A stretch of 64,000 nt of DNA from Haloechinothrix aidingensis (lineage in GTDB: Bacteria; Actinomycetota; Actinomycetes; Mycobacteriales; Pseudonocardiaceae). Location of the stretch: the NCBI RefSeq assembly GCF_013450155.1, contig NZ_JACCKD010000005.1, positions 124,001 through 188,000 of the forward strand, written 5' to 3'. Under the pieces are notes generated by a model. It did not search any database. It saw only the letters and a program-made list of their open reading frames with translations, and was not told the origin of the DNA. Position 1 is the first letter of the stretch; each line of letters opens with the position of its first letter. A program made the position numbers and the translations under genes. Shown here piece after piece: positions 8,965 through 17,743 of the stretch.

Positions 8965-10221
8965 TCACCGTCCTTGGAACGAGGTCGTGGATTTGTGGAC
9001 GAAGCTGCGAGCCGCCCCGGCGGCGTCCTCGGTCCCTCCGGTGCGGGCCAGCGCCTCGATCTCGGCGGCGAGCTGGTGGGGCAGGCTCGACGACCAGGAG
9101 TTCCACAGCAGTTGGCGGATCTGCCCGTACGCGCGCGTCGGACCCCGCGCCAACCGGCGCGCCGTGGACATCGCCTCGCGCTCGAGGCCATCCGCCTCGA
9201 CGGTGCGGTTGACAAGGCCCCATTCCACGGACTCGCGGGCGTCCAGCACCCGCTCTTCGAAGTAGAGCTCGGCGGCACGACGTGGCCCCACGAGTCGAGG
9301 CAGGAACCACGAGCTCCCGCCGTCGCCGGACAACCCCAGCCCGCAGAAGCCGGTCGCGAACTTGGTGCCCTCCGCGGCGAGCGCGATGTCCGCGCAGTAC
9401 AGCAGCCCCAGGCCGCCACCCCCGACGGAGCCGTGTACGGCTGTCACGACCGGCACCTCCAGCGAGCAGAACGTCCGGATGGCGTCGTGGTACGGCGTCA
9501 CCATGGCCCTGAGCAGCCCCGGGAGCTCCTCCGGCTGCACGCGTGCGAACTCGGCGATATCGCCACCGACCGTGAACGCCGGACCGTTCCCCATCAGCAG
9601 CACCGCACGGAGCTCGCTGTCGGCAGCGCATCGCCGCGAGATCTCGGCGAGCTCGTCGGCCAGTCGCTGGTCGATGGCGTTGCGCGCGTCCGGCCGGTTC
9701 AGCCGGACGATGCCGAGCCCGTCGCTGACCGTGTAGTCGACGGCCGGTGCGCAGTCGTCCCGCTCCGGCAACGCGCTCCGCCAACGCTCGCTGTCGGTGA
9801 GCTGCACCAGGTCGGCGATCCGGTCTCCTACGAAGCTCAGCACGTGCGCGAAACCGGCGTCCAGAGTTCCGCCGTTGCGCGCGTGCCCGGTGTAGCGGCC
9901 GGTCACCAGCAGCCTGCCGTCATCGAGAAGGGCGAAGTCGTCCGGTTCGGCAGTGGCGACGTAGTGCGCCGCGATGCGGCCCCAGAACTCGCGGCGCATG
10001 GCCTCGGGGCCCTCGTACCGGCCACCGAGTTCCAGCGGGAGGCCGTCGGTCGTGCATCCGGTGAAGTCGGGGTGCAACAGCTCGTCGAGCTCGGCCGAGG
10101 CGCCCCGCGACAGGGCATGGTAGAGCCGGGAGGCGATCGCCACCGCGCGGTCCTTGTCGACCGGCCGGTCGCGTTCCGGTGCGGAATCCACCGCGTCCCC
10201 GCCCGTCTCGTCTCGCATCAC
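8965..10221 (-). CDS. SnoaL/NTF2-like domain fused to enoyl-CoA hydratase/isomerase
   Basis: 418 residues with two domains. Residues about 25-150 form a SnoaL/NTF2-like cone fold (ELDELLHPDFTG, LELGGRYEGPEAMRREFWG, GFAHVLSFVGDRI), a family that includes polyketide cyclases and ketosteroid isomerases. Residues about 160-415 form a crotonase domain (GIVRLNRPDARNAID, FTVGGDIAEF, HGSVGGGGLGLL, GLSGDGGSSWFLP). Both hydratase glutamates of crotonase are replaced (GGGGLGL and the SGDGG loop), so isomerisation is more likely than hydration. GGAGG lies seven bases before the GTG start (an ATG follows directly). It opens the six-gene unit running to 2920, behind a strongly AT-rich promoter. The fusion is unusual; crotonases are normally about 260 residues. 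Confidence 0.88.
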   Translation of the reverse strand: MMRDETGGDAVDSAPERDRPVDKDRAVAIASRLYHALSRGASAELDELLHPDFTGCTTDGLPLELGGRYEGPEAMRREFWGRIAAHYVATAEPDDFALLDDGRLLVTGRYTGHARNGGTLDAGFAHVLSFVGDRIADLVQLTDSERWRSALPERDDCAPAVDYTVSDGLGIVRLNRPDARNAIDQRLADELAEISRRCAADSELRAVLLMGNGPAFTVGGDIAEFARVQPEELPGLLRAMVTPYHDAIRTFCSLEVPVVTAVHGSVGGGGLGLLYCADIALAAEGTKFATGFCGLGLSGDGGSSWFLPRLVGPRRAAELYFEERVLDARESVEWGLVNRTVEADGLEREAMSTARRLARGPTRAYGQIRQLLWNSWSSSLPHQLAAEIEALARTGGTEDAAGAARSFVHKSTTSFQGR

Positions 10222-10235
10222 GTTATCGCCTCCGC

Positions 10236-10260
10236 TATATTATAATATAACATAAATAAA
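10236..10260 (-). promoter_or_regulatory. AT-rich promoter/operator, copy B
   Basis: A 25-base run without G and with a single C, directly upstream of the 10221 gene. It contains a perfect 14-base palindrome (TATATTATAATATA, 10236-10249) and, leftward, a consensus TATAAT -10 (10244-10239). The 18 bases at 10240-10257 are identical to 35870-35887, upstream of the Mce operon. In DNA of about 70% GC this is very unlikely by chance, so a shared regulator site is probable. Confidence 0.55.
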
Positions 10261-10297
10261 GTATTGGCACCGTGTCAAACTCCGGTCGCGGGGCCCG

Positions 10298-12004
10298 TCA
10301 CTCGCCGGTCGTTCCGCCGACCCGGTCGCCTGCCCAGCGCGCGAGCCGGAACTTCTGGACCTTGCCCGTGGGGGTCGTCGGTAGCTCGTCGGCGGCCAGG
10401 AACAGCACGTGCTTGGGCACCTTGAACCGGGCGAGCTTCTCCCGGCAGAGCTCGAGCACCTCGTCGGCCGAGAGGCGAGCGTCGGGGGCCGGCACTACGC
10501 AAACGCACCCGGCCTCGCCCCAACGCTCGTCGGGCACACCGACCGCGTACGCCTGACTCACCCCTGGATGCGTGCTGAGCAGGTCCTCGATCTCCCTGGG
10601 CATGACCAGCTCGCCACCGCTCTTGTAGAGCTCCTTGCTGCGGCCGGTGATCTCGAGGTAGCCGTCCTCGCGCACGCGCCCGAGATCCCCGGACCGGACC
10701 CATCCGGCGTCGATGGCGGCCGCGGTGTCCTCCGGCTTGCGCCAGAAACCGAGCATGTGGGTCGGTCCCCGCGAGACGAGCTCCCCTTCGGTGTGGGGTG
10801 GCAGGTCGGCACCGGTTTCCGGATCCACCGTCCTGTACTCCGCCAGCGCGTCGCTTCCCGGCAGTCCCGCCGCTCCGGCGAGCTTGGGCCTGCCGACGGT
10901 CTGCGAGGTCAGCGACAGCTCGTCCTCCGGCAACGTCAGCGTCATCGCGCCGCCGCACTCGGTCATGCCGTACCCGGTCACGATCTCGGTGACGCCCAGC
11001 TCGGCACGCACCTGCTCCCACAGCCACACCGGCGCCGGTGCCGCGCCGGACAGGATCGCCGACAGCGACGACAGGTCGTAGGCCGAGCGGTCGGGGTGTT
11101 CCAGCAGCGCAACGCTCATCGTCGGCACGCACAGGATGTCCGTCGCGCGGTGCCGCTGGATACCGGCGAAGTAGCCGACCGGGTCGAACTCGGTCTGCGG
11201 GACGATCGCTCCCCCGACGGTCATCGCGGCGAGCAGACCCTCGACGTAGCCGAACATGTGGTAGCAGGGCAGCGAGAACAGGATCCGCCTGCCGTCCTCG
11301 AACGCACGGGTCAGCGCCGACGCGTAGGCGGTACGTAGCACCGCATCGTGGGTGACGAGCACGCCCTTCGGGGAGCCGGTAGTCCCCGAGGTGTAGAGCA
11401 TGTCTCCCACATCGTCCGGCCGTGCCCGGGACCCGTCCGAGGCGCCGGGATCACCGTCGCCGAGCGCCGCCAGATCCTCGACCGTGCGCACTCCTTCCGG
11501 AGCGCTGCCGCCGGTGGGCAGCACGACGACGTGTGCCAGGTCCGGTAGCTCGGCAGGCTCGCCCTGCCGCCATGCCGGCGCGATCTCGTCCAGCATGCCG
11601 GGGTAGTCGAGGCCGCCGTACTCCGTCATGGTCACCAGCACGGAGCATTCCGACTGCGCGAGCACGTAGCCGAGCTCGCCGGTGCGGTAGAGGTAGTTGA
11701 ACGGGACGGCGACGGCTCCGGCCCTGGCGATGGCGAACTTCAGCGGCACGAACTCGGGGTGGTTGGCCATCAGCATCCCGACGTGGTCACCGCGGCGCAC
11801 CCCGAGCGCGGCCAGGCCGTCGGCCAGTCGCGCCGCCCAACGTGCCACCTCCTCGTAGGTGAGCGTCCGCTCGTCGGTGATCACGAAGGGCCGCTGGGGG
11901 TGTTGCGCCGCACAGTGCTCCAGCCACGCGTCGAGGGTGCGCGGCGTCCATTCGTCGAAGCGCTCCCGGAGGCGCTCGCGTCGCTGCTCGATCTCGGTCG
12001 GCAC
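10298..12004 (-). CDS. AMP-binding acyl-CoA ligase 1
   Basis: 568 residues from GTG 12004, selected for its AGGAGG ribosome site four bases upstream. ANL-superfamily signatures are all present: P-loop YTSGTTGSPKG, YGMTECGG, the hinge region SGDLGRVREDGYLEITGR, and the catalytic lysine in TPTGKVQKF. It adenylates a carboxylic acid and loads it on CoA. The C-terminal KVPKHVLF stretch is typical of medium- and long-chain or aromatic acid ligases. It is the last gene of the three-gene unit beginning at 14567 and lies 71 bases from a second ligase, so either two acids or two pathway stages need activation. Confidence 0.92.
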   Translation of the reverse strand: MPTEIEQRRERLRERFDEWTPRTLDAWLEHCAAQHPQRPFVITDERTLTYEEVARWAARLADGLAALGVRRGDHVGMLMANHPEFVPLKFAIARAGAVAVPFNYLYRTGELGYVLAQSECSVLVTMTEYGGLDYPGMLDEIAPAWRQGEPAELPDLAHVVVLPTGGSAPEGVRTVEDLAALGDGDPGASDGSRARPDDVGDMLYTSGTTGSPKGVLVTHDAVLRTAYASALTRAFEDGRRILFSLPCYHMFGYVEGLLAAMTVGGAIVPQTEFDPVGYFAGIQRHRATDILCVPTMSVALLEHPDRSAYDLSSLSAILSGAAPAPVWLWEQVRAELGVTEIVTGYGMTECGGAMTLTLPEDELSLTSQTVGRPKLAGAAGLPGSDALAEYRTVDPETGADLPPHTEGELVSRGPTHMLGFWRKPEDTAAAIDAGWVRSGDLGRVREDGYLEITGRSKELYKSGGELVMPREIEDLLSTHPGVSQAYAVGVPDERWGEAGCVCVVPAPDARLSADEVLELCREKLARFKVPKHVLFLAADELPTTPTGKVQKFRLARWAGDRVGGTTGE

Positions 12005-12075
12005 GGTCCCTCCTGCGATCTCGGTGTCTGTGGCTGTACCTGCCGCGCTCCGCCGGTCCCGCCGACGGCGCACCG

Positions 12076-13710
12076 TTACTCGAGCGGCGTGAGGTCGTCA
12101 TGGTCGACGGCATCGGTCAGCCGGAACTTCTGCACCTTCCCGGTCGGGGTCACGGGCAGTTCGTCCACGGCGAACCAGCGTTGCGGAACCTTGTACGGGG
12201 CGAGCCGCTCGCGGCAATGCGCTTCCAGCGCCGCGCGGAGCCCGGCCCGACGCTCGCCGCGCACCCGGACGGCGGCGGCGACGATCTCGCCCCAGCGCTC
12301 GTCGGTGAGGCCGAACACCGCGACCTCCCGTACCGCGTCGTGCTCGGCAAGGCACGACTCGATCTCGGCAGGTGCGATGTTCTCCCCACCACGGATGATG
12401 AGGTCCTTGAGCCTGCCGGTCAGCGTGATCATGCCGCGTGCGTCCATCGACCCGAGGTCCCCGGTGTGTACCCACCCGTCACCGTCCACGGTCCGTGCGG
12501 TCTCGTCGGGCGCGTGCAGGTACTCGACGAGCTGCTGGTAACCGCGCGCGCAGATCTCCCCCGGCTGACCGAGCGGCTGGATCTCCCCCGTGCTTGTGTC
12601 GACGATCTTGCAGTCCACCTGCGGCAGCGGGCGCCCCACCGTGCTCACCAGATCGTCGCGCGAGTCGTCGCGGCGCGTCATGGCAAGCACGGGGGCTAGC
12701 TCGGTCTGCCCGAACAGGTTGTGCACCGCCGCCCCGAAGCGCGTCTCCGCGCTCTCGATCATGGTTCGTGGCACGGCCGCGGCACCACCCATCGCGGTAC
12801 GCAGCCGCGGCACCCGGCCGGTGGCGTTGCGCGCGGCCTCCAGTAGCGCCCCCAGTACCGTGGGCACGTAGAACAGCACGTCGGCACCTTCCCTGCCGAT
12901 CTGTGCCAGCGCCGCCTCCGGTTCGAACCGCTCGACGAGCACGGTGCACCCGCCGAGCCACAGCGGGCCCAGCGTGCCGATCACGCACGCGGCAGTGTGG
13001 AACATCGGCAGCGGGTTCAGACCGATCATCCCCCGCTCCACCTCTGCGCCCTCCATGGTCAGCTTCGCGACGTTGACCAGCGACCGGTGTCGCAACACGA
13101 CACCCTTGGGGGTACCGGTGGTGCCCGAGGTGTACTGCAACATCGCCACCGATCCCGGCTCGGGCCGCGGGAGCGGTTCGCTGCCGGCGCCGGAGGCCAA
13201 CCATGTGTCCCATTCGGACAGGCTGATCACGGTGCGCAGGTGCGGGCAGTCCGCGCGCACCGACCGGACGGCGGCGGCGAGGTCGTAGTCGCGGCTCCGG
13301 TCGGCATGGATCAGCACCGCGGCGCCCGAATGGCCCAGCGCGAAGCGGAGCTCGTGCTCGCGCAGCACAGGGTTCAACGCGACGAGCGTCATCCCCGCCA
13401 GCGCAGCCCCGTACTGGACGATGGGCCACTCGGCGACGTTCGGTGCCCACAGGGCGACGAACTCGCCCGGGTCGGCGATGCCGAGCAACGCTCGCGCAAC
13501 CTGCTGTGCCTCGCCGTAAAGCTGGCCGTAGCTCAACCGCCGCTCCCGGCCGGTACCGTGCGCGTTGCCGACCAGCGCCGGTGCATCCGGCTGCTCGCCG
13601 GCACGCTGGGCGAGCAGCGACCCCACGGTGTGCTCGACCAGCGGCACGCTCTCGTCACGCGGCCACAGCGATTCGCGGATGCGCGAGCCGGGATCGGAAA
13701 CTGCGGTCAT
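12076..13710 (-). CDS. AMP-binding acyl-CoA ligase 2
   Basis: 544 residues from ATG 13710 with a GGGAGGT ribosome site; the longer open frame upstream is the complement of the enoyl-CoA hydratase. ANL motifs are YTSGTTGTPKG, NLFGQTELAP, HTGDLGSMDARGMITLTGR, the A8-like IIRGGENIAPAEIE and the catalytic-lysine segment TPTGKVQKF. The order and RGGENI core are typical of FadD-type fatty acid or cyclohexane-carboxylate ligases. Product: an acyl-CoA entering the hydratase/dehydrogenase steps encoded alongside. It shares little beyond motifs with the ligase at 10298, so the pair is not a recent duplication. Confidence 0.92.
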   Translation of the reverse strand: MTAVSDPGSRIRESLWPRDESVPLVEHTVGSLLAQRAGEQPDAPALVGNAHGTGRERRLSYGQLYGEAQQVARALLGIADPGEFVALWAPNVAEWPIVQYGAALAGMTLVALNPVLREHELRFALGHSGAAVLIHADRSRDYDLAAAVRSVRADCPHLRTVISLSEWDTWLASGAGSEPLPRPEPGSVAMLQYTSGTTGTPKGVVLRHRSLVNVAKLTMEGAEVERGMIGLNPLPMFHTAACVIGTLGPLWLGGCTVLVERFEPEAALAQIGREGADVLFYVPTVLGALLEAARNATGRVPRLRTAMGGAAAVPRTMIESAETRFGAAVHNLFGQTELAPVLAMTRRDDSRDDLVSTVGRPLPQVDCKIVDTSTGEIQPLGQPGEICARGYQQLVEYLHAPDETARTVDGDGWVHTGDLGSMDARGMITLTGRLKDLIIRGGENIAPAEIESCLAEHDAVREVAVFGLTDERWGEIVAAAVRVRGERRAGLRAALEAHCRERLAPYKVPQRWFAVDELPVTPTGKVQKFRLTDAVDHDDLTPLE

Positions 13711-13760
13711 CGTTGCGACCTCCCTGGACACTGCGGGTACCGGAGTCCCACGGCACGCGG

Positions 13761-14567
13761 TCACCGGTTGCTGAACCGGGCGGTACTGCCGTCGCGAAGA
13801 GCCCGCAACGCCACCGGCATGTCCTCGGTCCGGGAGGCCAGTACCTGGTTGCGGTTCTCGATCCCGACCGCGGCGGCGAAGGACGGCGCGTCGATACCCG
13901 CATGCAGGGACCGCTTCGTCAGGCGCACCCCGAACGGGCTGTTGGCTGCCACCTCGCCCGCGAGCTGCAGCGCAGCCGAGCTCGACTCCGCGTCGGCGCA
14001 GAGCCGGTTGACCAGCCCGAGCCGGTGGGCCTCGTCCCCGTCCACGGACCTGCCCGTGAGCATGAGCTCCGCGGCAACGCCCATACCGACAGTCCGCGGC
14101 AGGGTCCACGACAACCCGAGATCGGCTCCGGCGAGGCCGACGCGCACGAACGCCGCGGCGAACGAGGCATTCGTGGTACCGATCCGGAGGTCGGCCGCCA
14201 GGGCGAGGGACATCCCGGCACCGACGGCCGGACCGTGTACCGCCGCGATCACCGGCAACGGCAGGTCGACAAGACGTTGCGCGGTCGCTGCCCAGCGTTC
14301 CTGGTTGGCCAGCAGCTCGGGTACGCCCATCGACCAGGTGGCTTCCAGCTCGGTGAGATCGAAACCCGCGCAGAAGGCGCGACCCGCACCGGTAAGCACC
14401 ACGGCACGCACATCGCCGTCGCGTTCGGCCGCATCGAGCACCTCGTCGAGCCGGTCGAGGAGCCCGGGTGTGAGAGCGTTCAACTGCTCCGGGCGGTTCA
14501 GGGTGATCTCGAGGACCTGCTCCGCAGGCTCACTCACCAGCAGCGGCCCGTCGTCGATCGTTCGCAT
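13761..14567 (-). CDS. Enoyl-CoA hydratase/isomerase
   Basis: 268 residues, normal crotonase length. The ATG at 14567 is preferred over a TTG at 14621, which would lie inside the AT-rich promoter element. CoA-binding and oxyanion-hole segments are GRAFCAGFDLTELE and HGPAVGAGMSLALAADLRIG. The two classical hydratase glutamates appear replaced (Met in GAGMSLAL, and the GLAGADLGLSW loop with an aspartate), so an isomerase, hydrolase or lyase activity is possible. It is first in the unit with the two CoA ligases and has its own AT-rich promoter at 14613-14635. Confidence 0.88.
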   Translation of the reverse strand: MRTIDDGPLLVSEPAEQVLEITLNRPEQLNALTPGLLDRLDEVLDAAERDGDVRAVVLTGAGRAFCAGFDLTELEATWSMGVPELLANQERWAATAQRLVDLPLPVIAAVHGPAVGAGMSLALAADLRIGTTNASFAAAFVRVGLAGADLGLSWTLPRTVGMGVAAELMLTGRSVDGDEAHRLGLVNRLCADAESSSAALQLAGEVAANSPFGVRLTKRSLHAGIDAPSFAAAVGIENRNQVLASRTEDMPVALRALRDGSTARFSNR

Positions 14568-14612
14568 CCGCGCCCCACATCCTGTCCGTACGCCACCCGC
14601 ACAGCGCTCTGA

Positions 14613-14635
14613 TTGAATCAAACATAGATTATTCA
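14613..14635 (-). promoter_or_regulatory. AT-rich candidate operator, copy C
   Basis: Read leftward, 14631-14613 is TAATCTAT-GTT-TGATT-C-AA, matching 15 of 19 bases of the dioxygenase-promoter site at 2837-2819. Outer arms TGAAT (14614) and ATTCA (14631) are inverted. It lies 46 bases upstream of the chosen enoyl-CoA hydratase start, which argues for that start and for shared control of the two units. Confidence 0.5.
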
Positions 14636-14728
14636 GTGGGCGACGTCAACGAACGCCGGCAACCCGGATCGACAAACACCAGCGTATATAGGAAACCGCT
14701 ACCCCACTTGCGATCCGTCGCGATGTCC

Positions 14729-14747
14729 AATTATATTCTCTGTTAAA
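14729..14747 (+). promoter_or_regulatory. AT-rich promoter island, possible weak copy D
   Basis: Part of an AT-rich stretch (14729-14755) upstream of the rightward SDR unit. Its right end TGTTAAA and the central TAT spacing resemble the sites at 2819, 14613 and 35590, but only about 11 of 17 informative positions agree. It is oriented toward the rightward gene. It could be just the -10/-35 region. Confidence 0.25.
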
Positions 14748-14813
14748 TAATGTATCGAGTGCCGCGCCGCCGGGTCGGCTGTGGCCCCGGTCGAAGCCCC
14801 GAAAGGAATCCCG

Positions 14814-15605
14814 ATGACGAGCGTGAACGACCTCAGGTGCATCGTGACAGGTGCGGCATCCGGTATCGGGCATGCCGTGGCGGAGCAACTGTTGAAGGGC
14901 GGGGCCGAAGTCACCAGCCTCGACCGGAACGAGCCCTCCGCGGGCGTCCAGCGCCACCTCACGGTCGACCTCGCCGACCCGGACAGCATCGACACCTGCG
15001 TGCACGAGCTCGGTGGCGGCTGGGACGCCCTGATCAATGTCGCCGGGGTACCGGGCACCGCGCCCGCCGAGCTCGTGTTCAAGGTCAACTTCCTGGGCCT
15101 GCGGCACCTCACCGAGTCGCTGTTCGGCCGGTTCAACACCGGGGGTGCGATCGTCAACGTCTCGTCCACGGCCGGTTTCCAGTGGTCCGAACGACTCGGA
15201 CAGCATCGCGACCTCATCACCACCGAGTCGTTCCACGCGGGGCTGCAGTGGTATCGCGACAACCCGCACGAGGGCAACGCGTACAACTTCGCCAAGGAAG
15301 CCGTGACCGTCTACACGATGGCGATGGGTACCGGACTCGCCGCGGAGGGACTGCGCATGAATGCCGTGCTGCCGGGCCCGGTGAACACCCCGATCCTGCC
15401 GGATTTCGAGACGTCCATGGGCAAGGACACGCTCGACGGGGTCAAGTTCCTGCTCGGGCGGCACGCCGAACCCGACGACATCGCTCCGGCGGCCGCCTTC
15501 CTGGCGAGCCCGGAATCGCGCTGGATCAACGGGCATCCCCTGGTGGTCGACGGGGGTATCACCGGAGCCGTACTGACCGGTCTCGTACCGCCACCCGAGC
15601 TCTGA
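14814..15605 (+). CDS. SDR-family dehydrogenase (3-alpha-hydroxysteroid/coniferyl-alcohol-dehydrogenase-like)
   Basis: 263 residues. The Rossmann motif is T12-G13-x3-G17-x-G19 (TGAASGIG), followed by NVAG, S117/S118 (NVSSTAG), and the catalytic Y157-x3-K161 (YNFAK). The pattern around GLRHLTESLFGRF and VVDGGITG resembles the 3-alpha-hydroxysteroid / coniferyl alcohol dehydrogenase branch, which oxidises a secondary or benzylic alcohol with NAD(P)+. ATG 14814 is preferred to an upstream in-frame ATG-like start because AAAGGA lies just before it. It begins the rightward unit with a kinase-like and a CrtC-like gene, divergent from the hydratase/ligase unit. Confidence 0.9.
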   Translation: MTSVNDLRCIVTGAASGIGHAVAEQLLKGGAEVTSLDRNEPSAGVQRHLTVDLADPDSIDTCVHELGGGWDALINVAGVPGTAPAELVFKVNFLGLRHLTESLFGRFNTGGAIVNVSSTAGFQWSERLGQHRDLITTESFHAGLQWYRDNPHEGNAYNFAKEAVTVYTMAMGTGLAAEGLRMNAVLPGPVNTPILPDFETSMGKDTLDGVKFLLGRHAEPDDIAPAAAFLASPESRWINGHPLVVDGGITGAVLTGLVPPPEL

Positions 15606-15692
15606 GCATCACCGGTTCGTACGGGGCGAGCAGCGAACCCGGCCACGATCGGGTAGACAGCGAACGCCACGGAAGCTGCCCCTGGAGCACAC

Positions 15693-16727
15693 ATGACCGC
15701 GTACGCCGACGGCCACGAGCAGCTGGCCGCGTGGCTCGGTGCGCGCGTACCGGCACTGACGGCCCCGCTCGTGTCGTACCGGATCGGTTCCGGCCAGTCC
15801 AACCTCACCTTCCTGTTGCGGGATGCCGAGAGCCGGGAGTGGGTCCTCCGCCGCCCGCCGCGCAGCGACGAGGACGGCGGCGAGCACGGAGTGCTCCGCG
15901 AGGCGCGCATCCTGCACGCGCTCGCGACAACGGCGGTTCCGGTTCCGGCCGTGGTGGCGACCGGTGCCGGCGAGGCCGGAATCGACGGCCCGTTCGTCGT
16001 CACAGAACGGGCGCCCGGAGCCGCGCTCTCCGACGAGCGCGACGCAGCGCAGTTGCCGGCCTCCGAGCGGGCGGAGCTCGGGACCAACGTGATCGCGGCC
16101 CTCGCCGCGCTGCACGAGACCGATCCCGGCACTGTCGGGCTGTCGGAGCTGGCCCCGCACGACGGGTACATAGCTCGCCAGATCCGCCGCATGAGCCGCA
16201 ACTGGCGGTACTGGGGGCAGCATTCCGATGCCGACGGCATGTGGCGGCGGTGCCTCGATCGTCTCGAGAACCGTGCTCCGCGCCCGCAGCGTGTGACCCT
16301 GGTCCACGGCGACTACCGGCTGGCGAACGTGCTCGTGGATCGCGCCCGCATCACGGCGGTGCTCGACTGGGAGTTGTGCACGCTCGGCGACCCCATCGCG
16401 GACCTGGCCTGGCTCCTCGACGACTGGCGGGCACCGGAAGACCCGGCGATCGCGGTGCCGAGCCCGACGCGAGCAGGTGGGTTCGCGCACCGCGCGGATA
16501 TCGTCGCAGAGTATGCTGGCCGTACCGGCCTCGACGCGGATGCGCTCGACTACTACCGGGCATTCACCCACTGGAAGGCCGCCACGCTCCTGCAGGGTGT
16601 GCTGGTGCGGCGCCGGTCCGGCGAGCTCGGTGAGCACGGAGCGCCCGACCTGGTCGCGCTGGAGGACACGATCCGATACCTGCTGCACGAGGCCCTCGAT
16701 CTCGCTCGCCAGTACCGCACGCCGTGA
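15693..16727 (+). CDS. Phosphotransferase family protein (APH, ACAD10/FadE36-associated type)
   Basis: 344 residues. The kinase-like catalytic loop is H205-G-D207-x4-N212 (HGDYRLANVL), with the metal-binding aspartate D225 in LDWELCTLGDP. The N-terminal part (ISGGQSNLTF-like IGSGQSNLTF, then VLRRPP) is the nucleotide-binding lobe. This subgroup is related to the APH domain of human ACAD10/ACAD11, thought to phosphorylate 4-hydroxyacyl-CoA so that the phosphate can be eliminated. That function would fit a beta-oxidation region, but is inferred. It follows the SDR gene by 87 bases on the same strand. Confidence 0.88.
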   Translation: MTAYADGHEQLAAWLGARVPALTAPLVSYRIGSGQSNLTFLLRDAESREWVLRRPPRSDEDGGEHGVLREARILHALATTAVPVPAVVATGAGEAGIDGPFVVTERAPGAALSDERDAAQLPASERAELGTNVIAALAALHETDPGTVGLSELAPHDGYIARQIRRMSRNWRYWGQHSDADGMWRRCLDRLENRAPRPQRVTLVHGDYRLANVLVDRARITAVLDWELCTLGDPIADLAWLLDDWRAPEDPAIAVPSPTRAGGFAHRADIVAEYAGRTGLDADALDYYRAFTHWKAATLLQGVLVRRRSGELGEHGAPDLVALEDTIRYLLHEALDLARQYRTP

Positions 16728-16766
16728 ACGTGATGGCCGGCCGCCAGCACGAGTAAGGAGCTCACC

Positions 16767-17741
16767 ATGACGCCGGACGACGATTACCTGCACACTCCGG
16801 GAGCCGATCCCGCATTCAGCGAGTCGATGTACTTCCACTTCTACGACCCGCGCGCTCGCCTCGGCGGGTTCCTGCGGATCGGTAACCGGCCGAACGAGGG
16901 CCACGGTGAGGTGACCGTCTGCCTCTACCTGCCCGACGGGCGCCTCGGCTTCGCCTACGAACAGCCCCGGGTTACGTCGAACGACCGCCTCGACGCAGCG
17001 GGGATGCGCGTCGAGGTGCGCGAGCCGATGCGACATCTCGAACTCGCCTTCGACGGGAACGTCACCGTCGTCGACGACCCGACCATGATGACCGATCCCC
17101 GTGCCGCACTTGGCGGGAGCCCGGTGCGCGACTGCTCGCTCGCACTGTCGGTGTACGCGATCGCGCCGGAGTCCGAGCACAGCTTCGACGCCGACGACGT
17201 CTCGTTCGTGCCGAACCACTACGAGCAGCCGATCGCCGTGGACGGGCGGATCCGGCTCGCGGGCGACGCGACAACCATCCACGGCCACGGACTACGCGAC
17301 CACACGTGGGGACCGCGCAGCTGGCAGGCGCCCTGGTTCTACCGCTGGGTCCACGGCTGCACCGACGGGTTCGGCTTCATGGGTGCCTGGTTCGGCAGGC
17401 AGGACGGCTCGGCAATCCGTGGCGGGTTCGTCTGGGACGGTCGTGTCCAGCACCGCGTGACGGCGATCGATCTCGGTACCGTCCGGGACGACCGCGACGA
17501 GCAGGTCGAGGTCGATGTGGTGCTGCGTTCCGCCGCCCGCGAGTGGAAGCTGCACGGCCGGGCACGGGCCACAGTTCCGCTGCGGCACCGGCCGACCGAC
17601 GACACGACCGGCAGGGTGAGCATGACGCGGATCGTGGAGAGCCTGATGACCTGGACGCTCCACGACGGCCGCGAGCTGTACGGCATGAGCGAGTATCTCG
17701 ACCAGATCGTCGACGGCCGCCCCGTCGGCCTCGAGGTCTGA
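16767..17741 (+). CDS. CrtC/AttH-like (DUF7064/7065-type) protein
   Basis: 324 residues with an AAGGAG ribosome site. The sequence resembles the double-lipocalin hydroxyneurosporene synthase (CrtC)/AttH fold: an N-terminal beta-rich half and the conserved HGLRDHTWGPRSW near residue 175, followed by WFYRWVHG and GAWFGRQDG. Family members include carotenoid and terpene hydratases, and many uncharacterised actinobacterial proteins found beside lipid catabolism genes. There is no signal peptide. It is last in the three-gene rightward unit. It may hydrate or bind a hydrophobic intermediate; this is inference and the exact DUF name is from memory. Confidence 0.6.
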   Translation: MTPDDDYLHTPGADPAFSESMYFHFYDPRARLGGFLRIGNRPNEGHGEVTVCLYLPDGRLGFAYEQPRVTSNDRLDAAGMRVEVREPMRHLELAFDGNVTVVDDPTMMTDPRAALGGSPVRDCSLALSVYAIAPESEHSFDADDVSFVPNHYEQPIAVDGRIRLAGDATTIHGHGLRDHTWGPRSWQAPWFYRWVHGCTDGFGFMGAWFGRQDGSAIRGGFVWDGRVQHRVTAIDLGTVRDDRDEQVEVDVVLRSAAREWKLHGRARATVPLRHRPTDDTTGRVSMTRIVESLMTWTLHDGRELYGMSEYLDQIVDGRPVGLEV

Positions 17742-17743
17742 GG

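Noticed and set aside
7803-9419. Acyl-CoA dehydrogenase frame extended to 9419
   Set aside because: The extra residues lie over the enoyl-CoA hydratase fusion and show no dehydrogenase similarity; ATG 8963 fits with a ribosome site.
14646-15536. Long leftward open frame opposite the SDR gene
   Set aside because: Complement of a well-supported SDR with catalytic YxxxK; typical GC-rich mirror frame.
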